A stretch of 64,000 nucleotides of DNA from Aquabacterium fontiphilum (GCF_009909205.1 NZ_JAAAPN010000003.1:62001-126000); one strand, 5' to 3'. Positions 46,020-56,881 are shown, numbered from the stretch's first letter. The notes: generated by a model not told the origin, from the letters alone. Made by a program: numbers and translations.

Positions 46020-46175
46020 GGGTTCGTTACCGGTGTGAATGCAATGACGGCGACGACGCCCCTGTCTCTGCCAGGCTCGGCGTCCTGCAGGTTTTCGTCA
46101 GCCGACAGACCATGAGGATAGCAGCACGGGACACTCGTTTGACGCAAGGGACACCCTGATCTGAGGAGGGCCCGG

Positions 46176-46181
46176 TATACT
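46176..46181 (+). promoter_or_regulatory. Putative -10 box for cysS
   Basis: TATACT, 123 bp upstream of the cysS ATG, is the best promoter-like hexamer in the 284-bp divergent spacer 46020-46303. No matching -35 is obvious. The rest of the spacer shows no gene. Confidence 0.3.
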
Positions 46182-46303
46182 CGTCAGATTGTATCCAGAC
46201 GACCCGGGTGGTTTAATGCGTCGCATCACGGTGTGCGGGCGTCCCGTGTCGCGCGAGCCGCCGTCCAGCAGGGCGCGCCGTTCGCATCACCTCACACGTT
46301 TTC

Positions 46304-47688
<1,385 letters not shown>

Positions 47689-47689
<1 letters not shown>

Positions 47690-48384
47690 TGCCCGGATCC
47701 ACCACGCCCAAGCCGCCTGCGGCCGAACCCTCCGGCGCGCTGGTGACGCCACCCTATTGGGACGATGCCTGCCGGCACCTGGCCCGCCGTGATCGCGTCA
47801 TGCGCAAGCTGATCGCCGACCACGGCAGTGCACGTCTGTACAGCCGCGGTGACGCATTCACCACGCTGGCGCGGTCCATTGTGGGTCAGCAGATCTCGGT
47901 CAAGGCCGCGCAGGCCGTCTGGGAGCGGCTGCTGGTGTTGCTGGGCCAGGACCTGCAGGTCGCGCGCTCCGCCGTGTCGGTTCAGGACCTGATGCGCCAG
48001 TCACCTGAGGCCCTGCGGCAGGTCGGGCTGTCGACGCGCAAGGTGGATTACCTGCTGGATCTGGCGCGCCATTTCGACACCGGTCAGGTGCACGTGGACC
48101 AGTGGCAGCAGATGGACGACGAGGCCATCATCGAAGAGCTGATCGACATCCGCGGCATCGGCCGCTGGACGGCCGAGATGTTCCTGATCTTCCACCTGAT
48201 GCGCCCGAACGTGCTCCCCCTGGACGACCTCGGTCTGATCAAGGGGATCAGCCACAACTATTTCAGCGGCGAGCCGGTCTCCCGCGCCGAAGCGCGCGAA
48301 CTGGCCGAGGCCTGGTCGCCGTACCGGACCGTCGGAACCTGGTACCTGTGGCGCAGCCTGGACCCGGTTCCAGTGGAATACTGA
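47689..48384 (+). CDS. DNA-3-methyladenine glycosylase II (AlkA-like, HhH-GPD)
   Basis: A 231-residue base-excision glycosylase. The HhH-GPD core is clear: FTTLARSIVGQQISVKAA near residue 57, the hairpin IDIRGIGRWTAEMFLIF (about 149-165) and the catalytic Asp in VLPLDDLGLIKG. It lacks the N-terminal TBP-like domain of E. coli AlkA, as shorter homologues (Mag-type) do. Removes alkylated purines. Starts at the last base of the cysS stop codon. Confidence 0.9.
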
Positions 48385-48417
48385 GCGCCACCGCGCCAAC
48401 ATGAAAGGATGTTTGTC

Positions 48418-49389
48418 ATGAGCAAACGGCATTTCCTGGAATTCGAGCAGCCGATCGCTGAGCTCGAATCGAAGATCGAAGAGTTGCGCTACGTGCAAAG
48501 CGAGTCGGCCGTCGACATCTCTGAAGAGATCGACCGCCTGAGCAAGAAGAGCCAGCAACTCACCAAGGACATCTATGCGAGCCTGACCCCCTGGCAGGTG
48601 ACGCAGATCGCGCGCCACCCGCAGCGGCCGTATACGCTGGACTACGTGAACGAGCTGTTCACCGACTTCCAGGAGATGCACGGCGACCGCCATTTCGCGG
48701 ACGACCAGTCCATCGTTGGCGGACTGGCCCGTTTCAATGGCCAGCCCTGCATGGTGGTGGGCCACCAGAAGGGACGCGACACCAAGGAGCGCGCCGCGCG
48801 CAACTTCGGCATGTCGCGGCCCGAGGGCTACCGCAAGGCCCTGCGCCTGATGCAGACGGCAGAGAAGTTCGGTCTGCCCGTGTTCACCTTTGTGGACACC
48901 CCTGGCGCATATCCTGGCATCGGCGCCGAAGAGCGCAACCAGTCCGAGGCCATTGGCCGCAACATCTTCGAGATGGCCAAGCTCGAAGTGCCCATCATCA
49001 CCACCATCATCGGTGAAGGTGGCTCGGGCGGCGCGCTGGCCATCAGTGTGGCCGATCAGGTGCTGATGTTGCAGTACTCGGTCTACTCGGTCATTTCGCC
49101 GGAGGGCTGTGCCTCGATCCTGTGGAAGACGGCCGACAAGGCGTCGGATGCCGCCGAGGCGCTGGGCATCACGGCGCATCGCCTCAAGGCGCTGGGCCTG
49201 ATCGACAAAATCATCAGCGAGCCCGTGGGCGGCGCCCACCGCGATCACAAGCAGGCCGCAGCCAACCTCAAGCGCGCGCTGAATGACGCGCTGCGTCAGG
49301 TCAGCGACCTCAAGGTCAAGGATCTGCTGCAGACACGTTACGAGCGCCTGCAGAGCTACGGCCGCTTCAACGACACCAAAGAGCATTGA
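48418..49389 (+). CDS. accA: Acetyl-CoA carboxylase carboxyltransferase subunit alpha
   Basis: A 323-residue subunit that with AccD transfers CO2 from biotin to acetyl-CoA, starting fatty-acid synthesis. The N-terminal coiled coil opens with [18 protein letters not shown]; the crotonase-like core has [14 protein letters not shown] [16 protein letters not shown] near residue 85, [17 protein letters not shown] (about 160) and [11 protein letters not shown] near 200. AAAGGA lies 8 bases upstream of the chosen ATG; another ATG three codons earlier is less well spaced. Confidence 0.97.
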   Translation: MSKRHFLEFEQPIAELESKIEELRYVQSESAVDISEEIDRLSKKSQQLTKDIYASLTPWQVTQIARHPQRPYTLDYVNELFTDFQEMHGDRHFADDQSIVGGLARFNGQPCMVVGHQKGRDTKERAARNFGMSRPEGYRKALRLMQTAEKFGLPVFTFVDTPGAYPGIGAEERNQSEAIGRNIFEMAKLEVPIITTIIGEGGSGGALAISVADQVLMLQYSVYSVISPEGCASILWKTADKASDAAEALGITAHRLKALGLIDKIISEPVGGAHRDHKQAAANLKRALNDALRQVSDLKVKDLLQTRYERLQSYGRFNDTKEH

Positions 49390-49395
49390 GGCACC

Positions 49396-50805
49396 GTGGC
49401 GCCCGAGGCGTCGGCTGTGTCTGATCTGGCGCCCCTGGCGGTGGCGGTGGCCTGCAGTGGTGGCCGCGACTCGATGGCCATGCTGCACGCCGTTGTGCGG
49501 GTGGCCGCCGAACTGGCCCGCGAGGGGCCTGGGCAGCCGCCCATCCAGGTCTGGGCGCTGCATGTTCACCATGGCCTGAGTGCCCATGCCGACGACTGGT
49601 GGGCCCATGTGGAGGGCACTTGCCAGGACTGGCAGGCGCGCGGCTGGCCAGTGTCGGCGCGCGTGCGGCATGTGTGTGTGCCGCGGGGCTCGTCCGAGGG
49701 GTTGGAGGCGGCCGCCAGAAGGCTGCGACACGAGGCCCTGCATGCGATGTGCGACGAACTGGGGGCCTCGCTGCTGCTGTTGGCTCATCACCGCCGTGAC
49801 CAGGCCGAAACCGTTCTGCTGCAGGCGCTGCGCGGCGCCAGTGTGGCCGGGCTGGCCGGTATGCCGCGTTTGGCGTGGCGTGGCGGCGTGGCCTGGGCCC
49901 GCCCGTGGCTGGACCGCCCACGTGAGGAGGTCGAGGCCTACGTGCGGCTGCACGGCGTACGCCACATCGAAGATGACAGCAACGCAGACGCGCGCCACGC
50001 CCGCAACCGGTTGAGGCTGGCCGTGTGGCCGGTGTTGGCGCAGGCCTTTCCGCATCTGGAAACGGCGTTGTCCCAGACGGCTGCCTGCGCGGCCGATGCC
50101 GCCGAGGTCGTACAGGCGTGGGCGGGCGAACAGGTTGGGCAGGCGAGGCAAGCGGCGTTGGGCGGACAGGCCGGCGCCTGGCCACTGGCGGCATGGCGTC
50201 AGTGGCCAGCCGCCTTGCGTCGCGAATCCTTGCGGCACTGGTACCGACAGTGCTCGGGCAGCGGGCTGTCTGCCTCATGGGTGCGGCGTCTGGCAGATGA
50301 GTTGCCGCGCCTGCTTGACGAGGGCGCGGCGGCGCGTTGGCCGGCAGTGGGCTTGTCGCTCTACCGTGGCGCGCTGGTCTGCGCCCCTGCTGCGCCTGGC
50401 TTCGGTGACGCACTGGCATTCGGCGAGCCGGTCCAGGCGGCCGCGGGTGGCATGCTCGGGGAAGGTGTGTGGCGGTTTGCTGGTGCACCCGGATGCTATG
50501 AAGTTCGGCCCGCGGTTTCTGGCGGCCTGAACCCGCGCGTGCTGCCCACGCTGCGGCCGCGGCCGCGACAGGGCGGCGAGCAATGGCAGGCCGGCGCCGG
50601 GCGTCCGCCTCGCGCCTTGAAGAAGCAGTTCCAGACTGCGGGCGTGCCGGCCTGGGAGCGGGCGGGCGCGCCCCTGTGGGCGGGCGAGGCGCTGGTGTTC
50701 GTGCCCGGGCTGGGCGTGGATGCGCGCTGGCGCATGCCGGATGGCGCGCCTCAGTGGGCCATTCAGTGGCACCCGGGGCCTGACGCCGACTCTCCCTCAT
50801 TCTGA
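49396..50805 (+). CDS. tilS: tRNA(Ile)-lysidine synthase
   Basis: A 469-residue enzyme that adds lysine to C34 of tRNA-Ile(CAU). The PP-loop is ACSGGRDSMAMLHAV (about residues 19-33), followed by HVHHGLSAHADDW near 55 and LLLAHHRRDQAETVLLQALRGAS (about 131-153). A TilS substrate-binding region and a C-terminal domain (GRPPRALKKQFQTAGVPAWER, split) follow. GTG start 6 bp after accA, so the pair is probably co-transcribed. Confidence 0.93.
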   Translation: MAPEASAVSDLAPLAVAVACSGGRDSMAMLHAVVRVAAELAREGPGQPPIQVWALHVHHGLSAHADDWWAHVEGTCQDWQARGWPVSARVRHVCVPRGSSEGLEAAARRLRHEALHAMCDELGASLLLLAHHRRDQAETVLLQALRGASVAGLAGMPRLAWRGGVAWARPWLDRPREEVEAYVRLHGVRHIEDDSNADARHARNRLRLAVWPVLAQAFPHLETALSQTAACAADAAEVVQAWAGEQVGQARQAALGGQAGAWPLAAWRQWPAALRRESLRHWYRQCSGSGLSASWVRRLADELPRLLDEGAAARWPAVGLSLYRGALVCAPAAPGFGDALAFGEPVQAAAGGMLGEGVWRFAGAPGCYEVRPAVSGGLNPRVLPTLRPRPRQGGEQWQAGAGRPPRALKKQFQTAGVPAWERAGAPLWAGEALVFVPGLGVDARWRMPDGAPQWAIQWHPGPDADSPSF

Positions 50806-50846
50806 CAACGTTCGGTGTCGGCTGGCGACTCGGGCCGCTGGCGGGC

Positions 50847-50852
50847 TAGAAT
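50847..50852 (+). promoter_or_regulatory. Putative -10 box for lysC
   Basis: CTAGAAT-type -10 (TAGAAT) 52 bp before the lysC ATG. The same GGGCTAGAATG string precedes tRNA-Ser at 52206-52216. No clear -35. Confidence 0.4.
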
Positions 50853-50904
50853 GTCGGGTTTGATGGCGCGCGTTCTGCGCCGTTTTTTCCTCCACACATC
50901 CGAC

Positions 50905-52161
50905 ATGGCACTGATCGTTCACAAATACGGCGGCACGTCGATGGGCTCGACCGAGCGCATCCGCAACGTGGCCAAGCGCGTGGCCAAGTGGGTGCGGGCG
51001 GGTCATCAGATCGTGGTCGTGCCCTCGGCCATGAGCGGTGAGACCAACCGCCTGCTGGGCCTGGCCAAAGAACTGTCCGAGCGGCCGAGCCCGCGCGAGC
51101 TCGACATGATTGCGTCCACCGGCGAACAGGTGTCGGTGGGCCTGCTGGCCATCGCATTGCAGGCCGAAGGCATGGACGCCGTCAGCTACGCTGGCTGGCA
51201 GGTGCCCATCAAGACGAATTCGGCCTTCACCAAGGCCCGCATCGAAAGCATCGACGACGCCCGCGTGCGCGCCGACCTGAATGCCGGCAAGGTGGTCATC
51301 ATCACCGGCTTCCAGGGCGTGGATCCGGATGGCAACATCACCACGCTGGGCCGTGGCGGTTCGGATACCTCGGCCGTGGCCGTGGCGGCCGCGCTGAAGG
51401 CCGATGAATGCCTGATCTACACCGACGTTGACGGGGTCTACACCACCGACCCGCGCGTGGTGCCGGAAGCCCGCCGCCTCAAGGCCATCAGCTTCGAAGA
51501 AATGCTGGAGATGGCCTCGCTGGGCTCCAAGGTTCTGCAGATCCGTTCGGTGGAGTTCGCCGGCAAGTACCGCGTGCCGACCCGCGTGCTGTCGAGCTTC
51601 ACGCCCTGGGACATCGATCTGGCTGAGGAAGCCAAGTCGGGCACCCTGATCAGTTTTGAGGAAGACGAAGACATGGAACAAGCCGTTGTTTCCGGTATCG
51701 CGTTCAGCCGCGACGAAGCCAAGATCACCGTGGTCGGCGTGCCCGACACCCCCGGCATCGCCTACCAGATCCTGGGCAAGGTGGCCGAGGCCAACATCGA
51801 TGTGGACGTGATCATCCAGAACGTCTCGCACGACGGCAAGACGGACTTCTCGTTCACCGTGCCGCGCGGCGATTACGCCAAGACCATGGAATTGCTGCAG
51901 GCCCAGGTCCAGCCGGCGCTGGGCGCGCGTGAGATCGTGGGTGACCCCAAGATCTGCAAGGTGTCCATCGTGGGCATCGGTATGCGCAGCCACGTGGGCA
52001 TCGCCTCGACCATGTTCAAGACGCTGTCGGACGAGGGCATCAACATCCAGATGATCACCACCTCCGAGATCAAGACCTCGGTCGTGATCGACGAGAAGTA
52101 CATGGAACTGGCCGTGCGCGCGCTGCACAAGGCCTTTGGCCTGGACGAAGCGAAGGCCTGA
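50905..52161 (+). CDS. lysC: Aspartate kinase
   Basis: A 418-residue monofunctional aspartokinase, first step to Lys, Thr, Met and diaminopimelate. The catalytic start is [15 protein letters not shown] (residues 5-19); [16 protein letters not shown] near 152 and [15 protein letters not shown] near 172 follow. Two ACT domains (about 265-340 and 345-418) give allosteric control. The ATG with [10 protein letters not shown] was chosen; the open frame upstream crosses the promoter. Confidence 0.96.
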   Translation: MALIVHKYGGTSMGSTERIRNVAKRVAKWVRAGHQIVVVPSAMSGETNRLLGLAKELSERPSPRELDMIASTGEQVSVGLLAIALQAEGMDAVSYAGWQVPIKTNSAFTKARIESIDDARVRADLNAGKVVIITGFQGVDPDGNITTLGRGGSDTSAVAVAAALKADECLIYTDVDGVYTTDPRVVPEARRLKAISFEEMLEMASLGSKVLQIRSVEFAGKYRVPTRVLSSFTPWDIDLAEEAKSGTLISFEEDEDMEQAVVSGIAFSRDEAKITVVGVPDTPGIAYQILGKVAEANIDVDVIIQNVSHDGKTDFSFTVPRGDYAKTMELLQAQVQPALGAREIVGDPKICKVSIVGIGMRSHVGIASTMFKTLSDEGINIQMITTSEIKTSVVIDEKYMELAVRALHKAFGLDEAKA

Positions 52162-52208
52162 TGGCCGTTGTTTTGACGCGCAACGCCCGGAATGCACGCT
52201 TTTCGGGC

Positions 52209-52214
52209 TAGAAT
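52209..52214 (+). promoter_or_regulatory. Putative -10 box for tRNA-Ser
   Basis: TAGAAT ending 12 bp before the mature tRNA-Ser 5' end, in the shared context GGGCTAGAATG. Confidence 0.45.
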
Positions 52215-52226
52215 GCGCGGGTTGTT

Positions 52227-52319
52227 GGAGACGTGACCGAGAGGCCGAAGGTGCTCCCCTGCTAAGGGAGTATGTGGGCAAAACCTGCATCAAGGGTTCG
52301 AATCCCTTCGTCTCCGCCA
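52227..52319 (+). tRNA. tRNA-Ser (GCT)
   Basis: A 93-nt class II tRNA with acceptor GGAGACG / CGTCTCC, anticodon loop CTGCTAA with anticodon GCT, a long variable arm (GTATGTGGGCAAAACCTGCATC region), T-loop GGTTCGAATCC and encoded CCA. Confidence 0.96.
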
Positions 52320-52327
52320 AGACAGAG

Positions 52328-52358
52328 CGCCCCTGATTCGTCAGGGGCGTTTTCTTTT
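52328..52358 (+). terminator. Intrinsic terminator after tRNA-Ser
   Basis: CGCCCCTGA-TTCG-TCAGGGGCG followed by TTTTCTTTT: a 9-bp stem, UUCG loop and T tract, 8 bp after the tRNA. It lies 18 bp before the rdgC start. Confidence 0.95.
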
Positions 52359-52375
52359 GTGTCGAAGGACGGAAC

Positions 52376-53380
52376 GTGTTCAAGAATCTCACGGTGTACC
52401 GGATCGGCGAAGGCTGGTCATCCGACGCAGCCGCGGTCGAAGATGCCCTGGCGCAAGCGCGCTTTCTGCCTTGCGGTGCCACGCAGCAGAAATCATCGGG
52501 CTGGGTCGAGCCGCGCGGCGAGGCCCATGCGCCTCTGCTCGAACTGGTGGGCGGGCACTGGGTGATGCGGCTGCAGACCGAGCAGCGCGTGGTGCCCGGC
52601 TCGGTGGTCAAGCGCCGGGTCGACGAGATGGCCCGCGAGATCGAGCAGACCACCGGACGCAAGCCCGGCAAGAAGCTGGGCAAAGAGCTCAAGGAGCAGG
52701 CCCTGCACGAGTTGCTGCCCCGCGCCTTCACCAAGCAGTCGTCCACCTGGGTGTGGCTGGCGCCGCGCGAGCGTTTGCTGATGCTGGACACGGGCAGCCA
52801 GGCGCGTGCCGACGAGGTGGTCACGCTGCTGATCAAGTTGATCGATGGCTTGGCGCTGTCGCTCGTCCAGACCGAGATGTCGCCCGCTGTGGCCATGGCC
52901 CACTGGCTGGGCACAGGCGAGTCGCCTTATGGTTTCACCATTGACCGCGAGTGCGAACTGAAGGCGCCCGACGCCACCAAGGCGGTGGTGCGCTACGCCC
53001 GCCACCCGCTGGACACCGACGAGGTGCGCCAGCACATCACCGGCGGCAAGATGCCCACGCGTGTGGCGCTGACCTGGCGCGATCGGTGTTCGTTCGTGCT
53101 GACCGAGTCCATGCAGCTCAAGAAGCTGGCCTTGCTCGATGTGGTGCTGGAGCAGGGCAAGGCCGAAGGGGCAGAAGGTTTCGAAGGCGATGTGGCCATC
53201 GTGACCGGTGAGCTGATCGAGCTCATTCCTGATCTGGTGGAGGCCTTGGGTGGTGAGCAGCAGATGGGGCAGTCGGCCCAGGTGCCTGGTGCGCCTGCGT
53301 CTGCGCCCACAGCAGCAACTGCGTCACCAGCCAGTCCGGCGCATCCAGCGGCAGATCATGCCCCGCCGTGGGATGCCTGA
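52376..53380 (+). CDS. rdgC: Recombination-associated protein RdgC
   Basis: A 334-residue DNA-binding protein that forms a ring around duplex DNA and limits RecA. Family marks: MFKNLTVYRI at the start, the finger region ARFLPCGATQQKSSGWVEP near residue 28, KLGKELKEQALHELLPRAF (about 100-118) and a long C-terminal helix region. A Pro/Ala-rich tail of about 35 residues (APASAPTAATASPASPAH...) extends beyond the usual end and lies in the antisense overlap with the next gene. GTG start; a terminator of the upstream tRNA gene ends 18 bp before. Confidence 0.94.
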   Translation: MFKNLTVYRIGEGWSSDAAAVEDALAQARFLPCGATQQKSSGWVEPRGEAHAPLLELVGGHWVMRLQTEQRVVPGSVVKRRVDEMAREIEQTTGRKPGKKLGKELKEQALHELLPRAFTKQSSTWVWLAPRERLLMLDTGSQARADEVVTLLIKLIDGLALSLVQTEMSPAVAMAHWLGTGESPYGFTIDRECELKAPDATKAVVRYARHPLDTDEVRQHITGGKMPTRVALTWRDRCSFVLTESMQLKKLALLDVVLEQGKAEGAEGFEGDVAIVTGELIELIPDLVEALGGEQQMGQSAQVPGAPASAPTAATASPASPAHPAADHAPPWDA

Positions 53381-54047
53381 GCATGGGCAACCCCCATGCG
53401 CGCGCCAGCACAGCCGTGCAGTCTGGATGCACCAAGCGGTCGCCTGCGCCGTTGATGAGCAGCATGGGCACGCTGGCGCGCGCGCGCGGGGCGCGATAGC
53501 GCGCAGCTGCCCAGAGTTGGCGCACCGCGTTGGCGGCTGAGACGGGATGGCGGGCGCTCAGGTGGGCCCAGTGAGCGAGCGTGCCCGCGCGGTCCGCGGG
53601 GTGGTTGGCGGTCATCGCGAGGATGGTGGCCGCCATGGCGTGTGGGGGCGGTTGCGTCAGCAGCAAGTGCAGGATGCGTGGGTAGTTCGCGGGCCGCAGC
53701 CGATGCCAGAACGGACTGAACGGCCGAAGGCTGGTGTTGATCAGTGCGGCGCAGGCCAGCTCCTCCGGATGCGTGTGGGCCCAGTGCACGGTCACCATGG
53801 CGCCCAGAGACATGGCGACGACGTGATACGGCGGTGCGTGACCCGCGTCAGCCAGTTGGGCGCGGCAGGCCTCCAGCATGCCGGCCACGGTGGCCGGGCT
53901 TCGCATTTGGCACAAGGTGCCGTTGCCAGGCAGGTCGGGCGTGAGCACCACATCGCCTGCCGGCAGCGCCTCGCGCAGACGGGGCAGGAAGTCACCCCAG
54001 TGGCCTTGTTCTCGGGTCAGCCCGCGTAGCAGCAACCAGGTGCTCAT
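53223..54047 (-). CDS. Alpha/beta hydrolase
   Basis: A 274-residue alpha/beta-fold hydrolase. The nucleophile elbow is AMSLGAMV (about residue 80), the acid is likely in INGAGDRLVHPD (about 200) and the His in HPTAGHDLPLDAPDW (about 227). Early oxyanion region LLLRGLTREQGHWGDF. No signal peptide. The substrate is unknown. Its 3' end runs 158 bp into rdgC on the other strand; the last residues (PGPTAPSAAHHPRP...) are low complexity and may be non-functional. The ATG overlaps the stop of the M14 carboxypeptidase gene, so the two are co-transcribed. Confidence 0.78.
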   Translation of the reverse strand: MSTWLLLRGLTREQGHWGDFLPRLREALPAGDVVLTPDLPGNGTLCQMRSPATVAGMLEACRAQLADAGHAPPYHVVAMSLGAMVTVHWAHTHPEELACAALINTSLRPFSPFWHRLRPANYPRILHLLLTQPPPHAMAATILAMTANHPADRAGTLAHWAHLSARHPVSAANAVRQLWAAARYRAPRARASVPMLLINGAGDRLVHPDCTAVLARAWGLPMLRHPTAGHDLPLDAPDWLVTQLLLWAQTQAHQAPGPTAPSAAHHPRPPPDQE

Positions 54048-55093
54048 GGATGGCCTCCCGTCGAGCCCCGCGGGTGACTGTCATACCACCTCGCGAGCGC
54101 CTGGCGGTGGTGCAGATCCCGGTCTGATGGGGCGGGGCGCCAGCGCGCATGGCTGGCCGCGGCACGGGCCATGAAATCGAGCAGCCCCATGTGGCGCCGC
54201 AGCACCCGCTGCTGTCGATGGGCAATCAAGGGGTTGAAGATGCCATGGCGACTGAACAGCTGTCGCGGGTTCTTCTTCACCCACAGCCACGAGCCCATCT
54301 CCAGTGTCAGCGGCAGCATGATGCCGGCTGGGTGCCTCTGCCGCTGTTGCAGGTAGAGGTGATCCCACAAATCGCCATGCGCGAGGTACTGAAGGCTCTG
54401 TGGCTCAAACACGTAGTGATGGTGGGCGTGGGTCTGCTGGAACACGCGGTGCAGGGCATGCAGCTCCGCCAGGTGCGCAATGGGGCGGCGCGTGTGCGCG
54501 AACGGAAACCAGATCCGGTCCTGGATGCCGAAGCCCGAATGGCAGTCCACCACCAGGCTGAAGGGGCGGGGCAAGAGCTCCTGCCCGGCCAGACGGCACA
54601 GTGCCTCGCTTTCAGGCTCCATGGGTGCGCCCATGGGGCCGCGGTACCACGGCAGGGTGGCGCTCCAGCGCTGGCCGCCGATGAGAAAGGGCACAGGGTC
54701 TTGGGCGTCCACGGGCGCGTTGCGCATCAGATCCACGCCCTGCGGGTTGGCGCGTGTGCCCAGCAGCAGACCACCCGGGTTGACCATGGGCACGAAGACC
54801 ATGCGCAACCGGCCGAGCAACTGGTGCAGCAGGTCGTCCCAACGCAGGCGCTGCACCACGCTGGCCAGATGGGCCAGCACCACCTCGGCGCCGATGCGCT
54901 CCAGGCCGTGAACGCCGCCCACGTAAGCCACGGCAGGCAGTGTCGGGTCGGCTGCGCCCAGCATCACCGCGGTGACGCCCAGTTCGCGGCCATTGGCCTG
55001 GACCGCGCACAGACGCTGCGTCTGAACATGGGGCCCACCCAGCTCGATCAAGCGATCCAGTTGTTCCAGTTCGGTCGGACGGATGGGCTGCAC
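54044..55093 (-). CDS. M14 family zinc carboxypeptidase
   Basis: A 349-residue protein with M14-type zinc ligands: HGLE in GGVHGLERIGAEV (about residues 62-65) and a His in VVDCHSGFG near 185. A catalytic Glu is likely in LTLEMGSWLW near 268. The active-site Arg/Asn pair may lie in MVNPGGLLLGTRANPQGVDLMRN (about 103-125). No signal peptide, so probably cytosolic. Substrate unknown; it may act on peptides or amide-linked small molecules. Linked by ATGA overlap to the alpha/beta hydrolase gene. Confidence 0.82.
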   Translation of the reverse strand: MQPIRPTELEQLDRLIELGGPHVQTQRLCAVQANGRELGVTAVMLGAADPTLPAVAYVGGVHGLERIGAEVVLAHLASVVQRLRWDDLLHQLLGRLRMVFVPMVNPGGLLLGTRANPQGVDLMRNAPVDAQDPVPFLIGGQRWSATLPWYRGPMGAPMEPESEALCRLAGQELLPRPFSLVVDCHSGFGIQDRIWFPFAHTRRPIAHLAELHALHRVFQQTHAHHHYVFEPQSLQYLAHGDLWDHLYLQQRQRHPAGIMLPLTLEMGSWLWVKKNPRQLFSRHGIFNPLIAHRQQRVLRRHMGLLDFMARAAASHARWRPAPSDRDLHHRQALARWYDSHPRGSTGGHP

Positions 55094-55180
55094 AGTGGCG
55101 CGGCTCGGGGCAAAACTGCCGAGCTTGCCTGGCCAACATGTCAGTTTGGCGACACCCCGGGCGGGTGCATGAGCGTGCAG

Positions 55181-55198
55181 GTGTCATGCGACTGTCAT
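55181..55198 (+). promoter_or_regulatory. PhoB-box-like direct repeat
   Basis: GTGTCAT-GCGA-CTGTCAT, two TGTCAT units 11 bp apart as in the PhoB consensus CTGTCAT-N4-CTGTCAT, pointing right. The only frame behind it is a 45-codon ORF at 55222-55359 (MLTRRTRSLAYRSAAICFAV...) that looks like a signal peptide but then stops. It may be the remnant of a lost phosphate-regulated secreted protein. Confidence 0.45.
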
Positions 55199-55339
55199 GA
55201 TCGGCCGGCAAGCTCCCGCCCATGTTGACTCGGCGTACACGTTCACTGGCCTACCGCAGTGCGGCCATCTGCTTTGCGGTGCTGGCAGGCATGCAGGAAT
55301 GGGCCGCCCTGGCGCGGTGCCGCCTCGGGCGCACGTGGC

Positions 55340-55690
55340 TCAGCCGCCCGGGCGTCTGAAGCCCGGCAGCGCGTCAAGAAACCGGTCGACCGCCTGGGGT
55401 CGACACGCCTGGTGTAGACCGGATCCTCTCCCAGCTCGACATTGATCTGCCGGTGGCTTTTGTCGATCGGCATCACCTGCGCCGGCACAGACACGGCAGC
55501 AGACGTCCGCTCGAACAGCCCGCGCTGCGCACATGACGTGGCCGCGGCCCGCCCTGTCGCCATGCCGCCATCCGCTGCCGTGAACGAAGAAGACGATGGG
55601 CCAGCCTCTCGTCTGCGCCGGCAGGTGCGCGTGGTAGCGGTGTCGTGCATGTGGACCGTAGGCACGCGCTCTCTCGTTTTGTGCATGTCG
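55340..55690 (-). pseudogene. Alpha/beta-hydrolase remnant with frameshifts and internal deletion
   Basis: On the minus strand one frame gives AYGPHARHRYHAHLPAQ and WPIVFFVHGSGWRHGDRAG, the oxyanion-hole region of a carboxylesterase-type hydrolase. A second frame then gives LFERTSAAVSVPAQVMPIDK and INVELGEDPVYTRRVD, like the end of the same family, and the first frame resumes with VDRFLDALPGF before TGA. There is no start codon in place, and no room for the nucleophile elbow or most of the fold. About 100 residues encoded in all against roughly 270 expected. The rest of the 677-bp gap 55094-55770 shows only the PhoB-like box and a short ORF. Confidence 0.68.
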
Positions 55691-55770
55691 ATGCGCATTT
55701 TGATTCGTTTGTCGAATGAGGGCATGTGGCTACGATCCCTTCATCGCTCAACAACACATGGCTGTCCACG

Positions 55771-56817
55771 ATGAACCGTCTGCTGTCAACACGCCGTCGT
55801 ACCTTGGCTCGAACCGTCGCTGCGGTGGTGGGGGGTGCTTTGCTGGGAGGGGCTGCTCTGGCGCCTGTGGTCGCCCACGCCAGAGATGTGACCCTGCTCA
55901 ATGTGTCGTACGACCCGACCCGCGAGCTCTACCAGGACTTCAACAAGGCCTTTGCCGCCCACTGGAAGGCCCGTACGGGTGAGACGGTGTCGGTCAGACA
56001 ATCGCACGGCGGTTCGGGTCGGCAGGCGCGCGCTGTGATCGACGGGCTGGAGGCCGATGTTGTGACGCTGGCCCTGGCCTACGACATCGATGAGATCGCC
56101 GAGAAAGCCAAGCTCCTGCCTGCGGACTGGCAAAAGCGTCTGCCGCACAACAGCACGCCTTACACCTCGACCATCGTGTTCTTGGTGCGCAAGGGCAATC
56201 CCAAGGGCATCAAGGATTGGGACGACCTGGCCAAACCAGGCGTGCAGGTGATCACACCCAACCCCAAGACCTCGGGCGGCGCGCGCTGGAACTATCTGGC
56301 GGCCTGGGGCTATGCCCTGAAGAAGCACAACAACGATGCGGCCAAGGCACAGCGCTTTGTGGCCGATGTGTTCAAGAACGTGCCGGTGCTGGATGCCGGC
56401 GCGCGTGGGTCGACCACGACCTTCGTCGAGCGCGGCATCGGCGATGTGCTGCTGGCCTGGGAGAACGAAGCCTTCCTGGCGGTGAAGGAGTTGGGGTCGG
56501 ACAAGTTCGACATCGTCGTGCCGAGCATCAGCATCCTGGCCGAGCCACCGGTGGCGCTGATCGACAAGGTGGCCGAGCGCAAAGGCACGGTGGCTGCAGC
56601 CAAGGCCTATCTGGCGTTCCTCTACAGCACGGAAGGCCAGATCATTGCTGCGCAGAACTACTACCGGCCACGTGATCCCGCGGTGGCCGCGCGCTACGCC
56701 AACCAGTTCCCCAAGCTTGCGCTGTTCGACATCCAGCTGTTTGGCGGCTGGGCGCAGGCGCAGCGCACGCATTTTGCAGACGGAGGGATCTTCGATCAGA
56801 TCTACACCAAGCGATGA
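55771..56817 (+). CDS. Sulfate ABC transporter substrate-binding protein, copy 1
   Basis: A 348-residue periplasmic binding protein with a long signal peptide ([20 protein letters not shown]..., cut near AHARD at about 37). Sulfate-binding marks are [20 protein letters not shown] near residue 38, [34 protein letters not shown] and [13 protein letters not shown]. It delivers sulfate (or thiosulfate) to CysTWA. A strong terminator separates it from the second copy, so it can be expressed on its own. ATG at 55771 was chosen over an in-frame start 15 codons upstream. Confidence 0.93.
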   Translation: MNRLLSTRRRTLARTVAAVVGGALLGGAALAPVVAHARDVTLLNVSYDPTRELYQDFNKAFAAHWKARTGETVSVRQSHGGSGRQARAVIDGLEADVVTLALAYDIDEIAEKAKLLPADWQKRLPHNSTPYTSTIVFLVRKGNPKGIKDWDDLAKPGVQVITPNPKTSGGARWNYLAAWGYALKKHNNDAAKAQRFVADVFKNVPVLDAGARGSTTTFVERGIGDVLLAWENEAFLAVKELGSDKFDIVVPSISILAEPPVALIDKVAERKGTVAAAKAYLAFLYSTEGQIIAAQNYYRPRDPAVAARYANQFPKLALFDIQLFGGWAQAQRTHFADGGIFDQIYTKR

Positions 56818-56855
56818 GGAGCGTCAGAGGGTAAGGGGTGTGACGCAGGATATCG

Positions 56856-56881
56856 GGAGGGCGCAAGCCCTCCTTTTTTTG
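56856..56881 (+). terminator. Intrinsic terminator between the two sulfate-binding protein genes
   Basis: GGAGGGC-GCAA-GCCCTCC followed by eight T, 38 bp after the stop codon of copy 1. Strong Rho-independent form. Confidence 0.95.

Noticed and set aside
50815..50904. N-terminally extended aspartate kinase
   Set aside because: The extra 30 codons cross a -10-like box and have no family match; [10 protein letters not shown] is the normal start.
55473..55901. Minus-strand ORF of 142 codons across the sulfate-binding protein start
   Set aside because: It overlaps the signal peptide of the real gene and mixes frames of the hydrolase remnant; no coherent protein.
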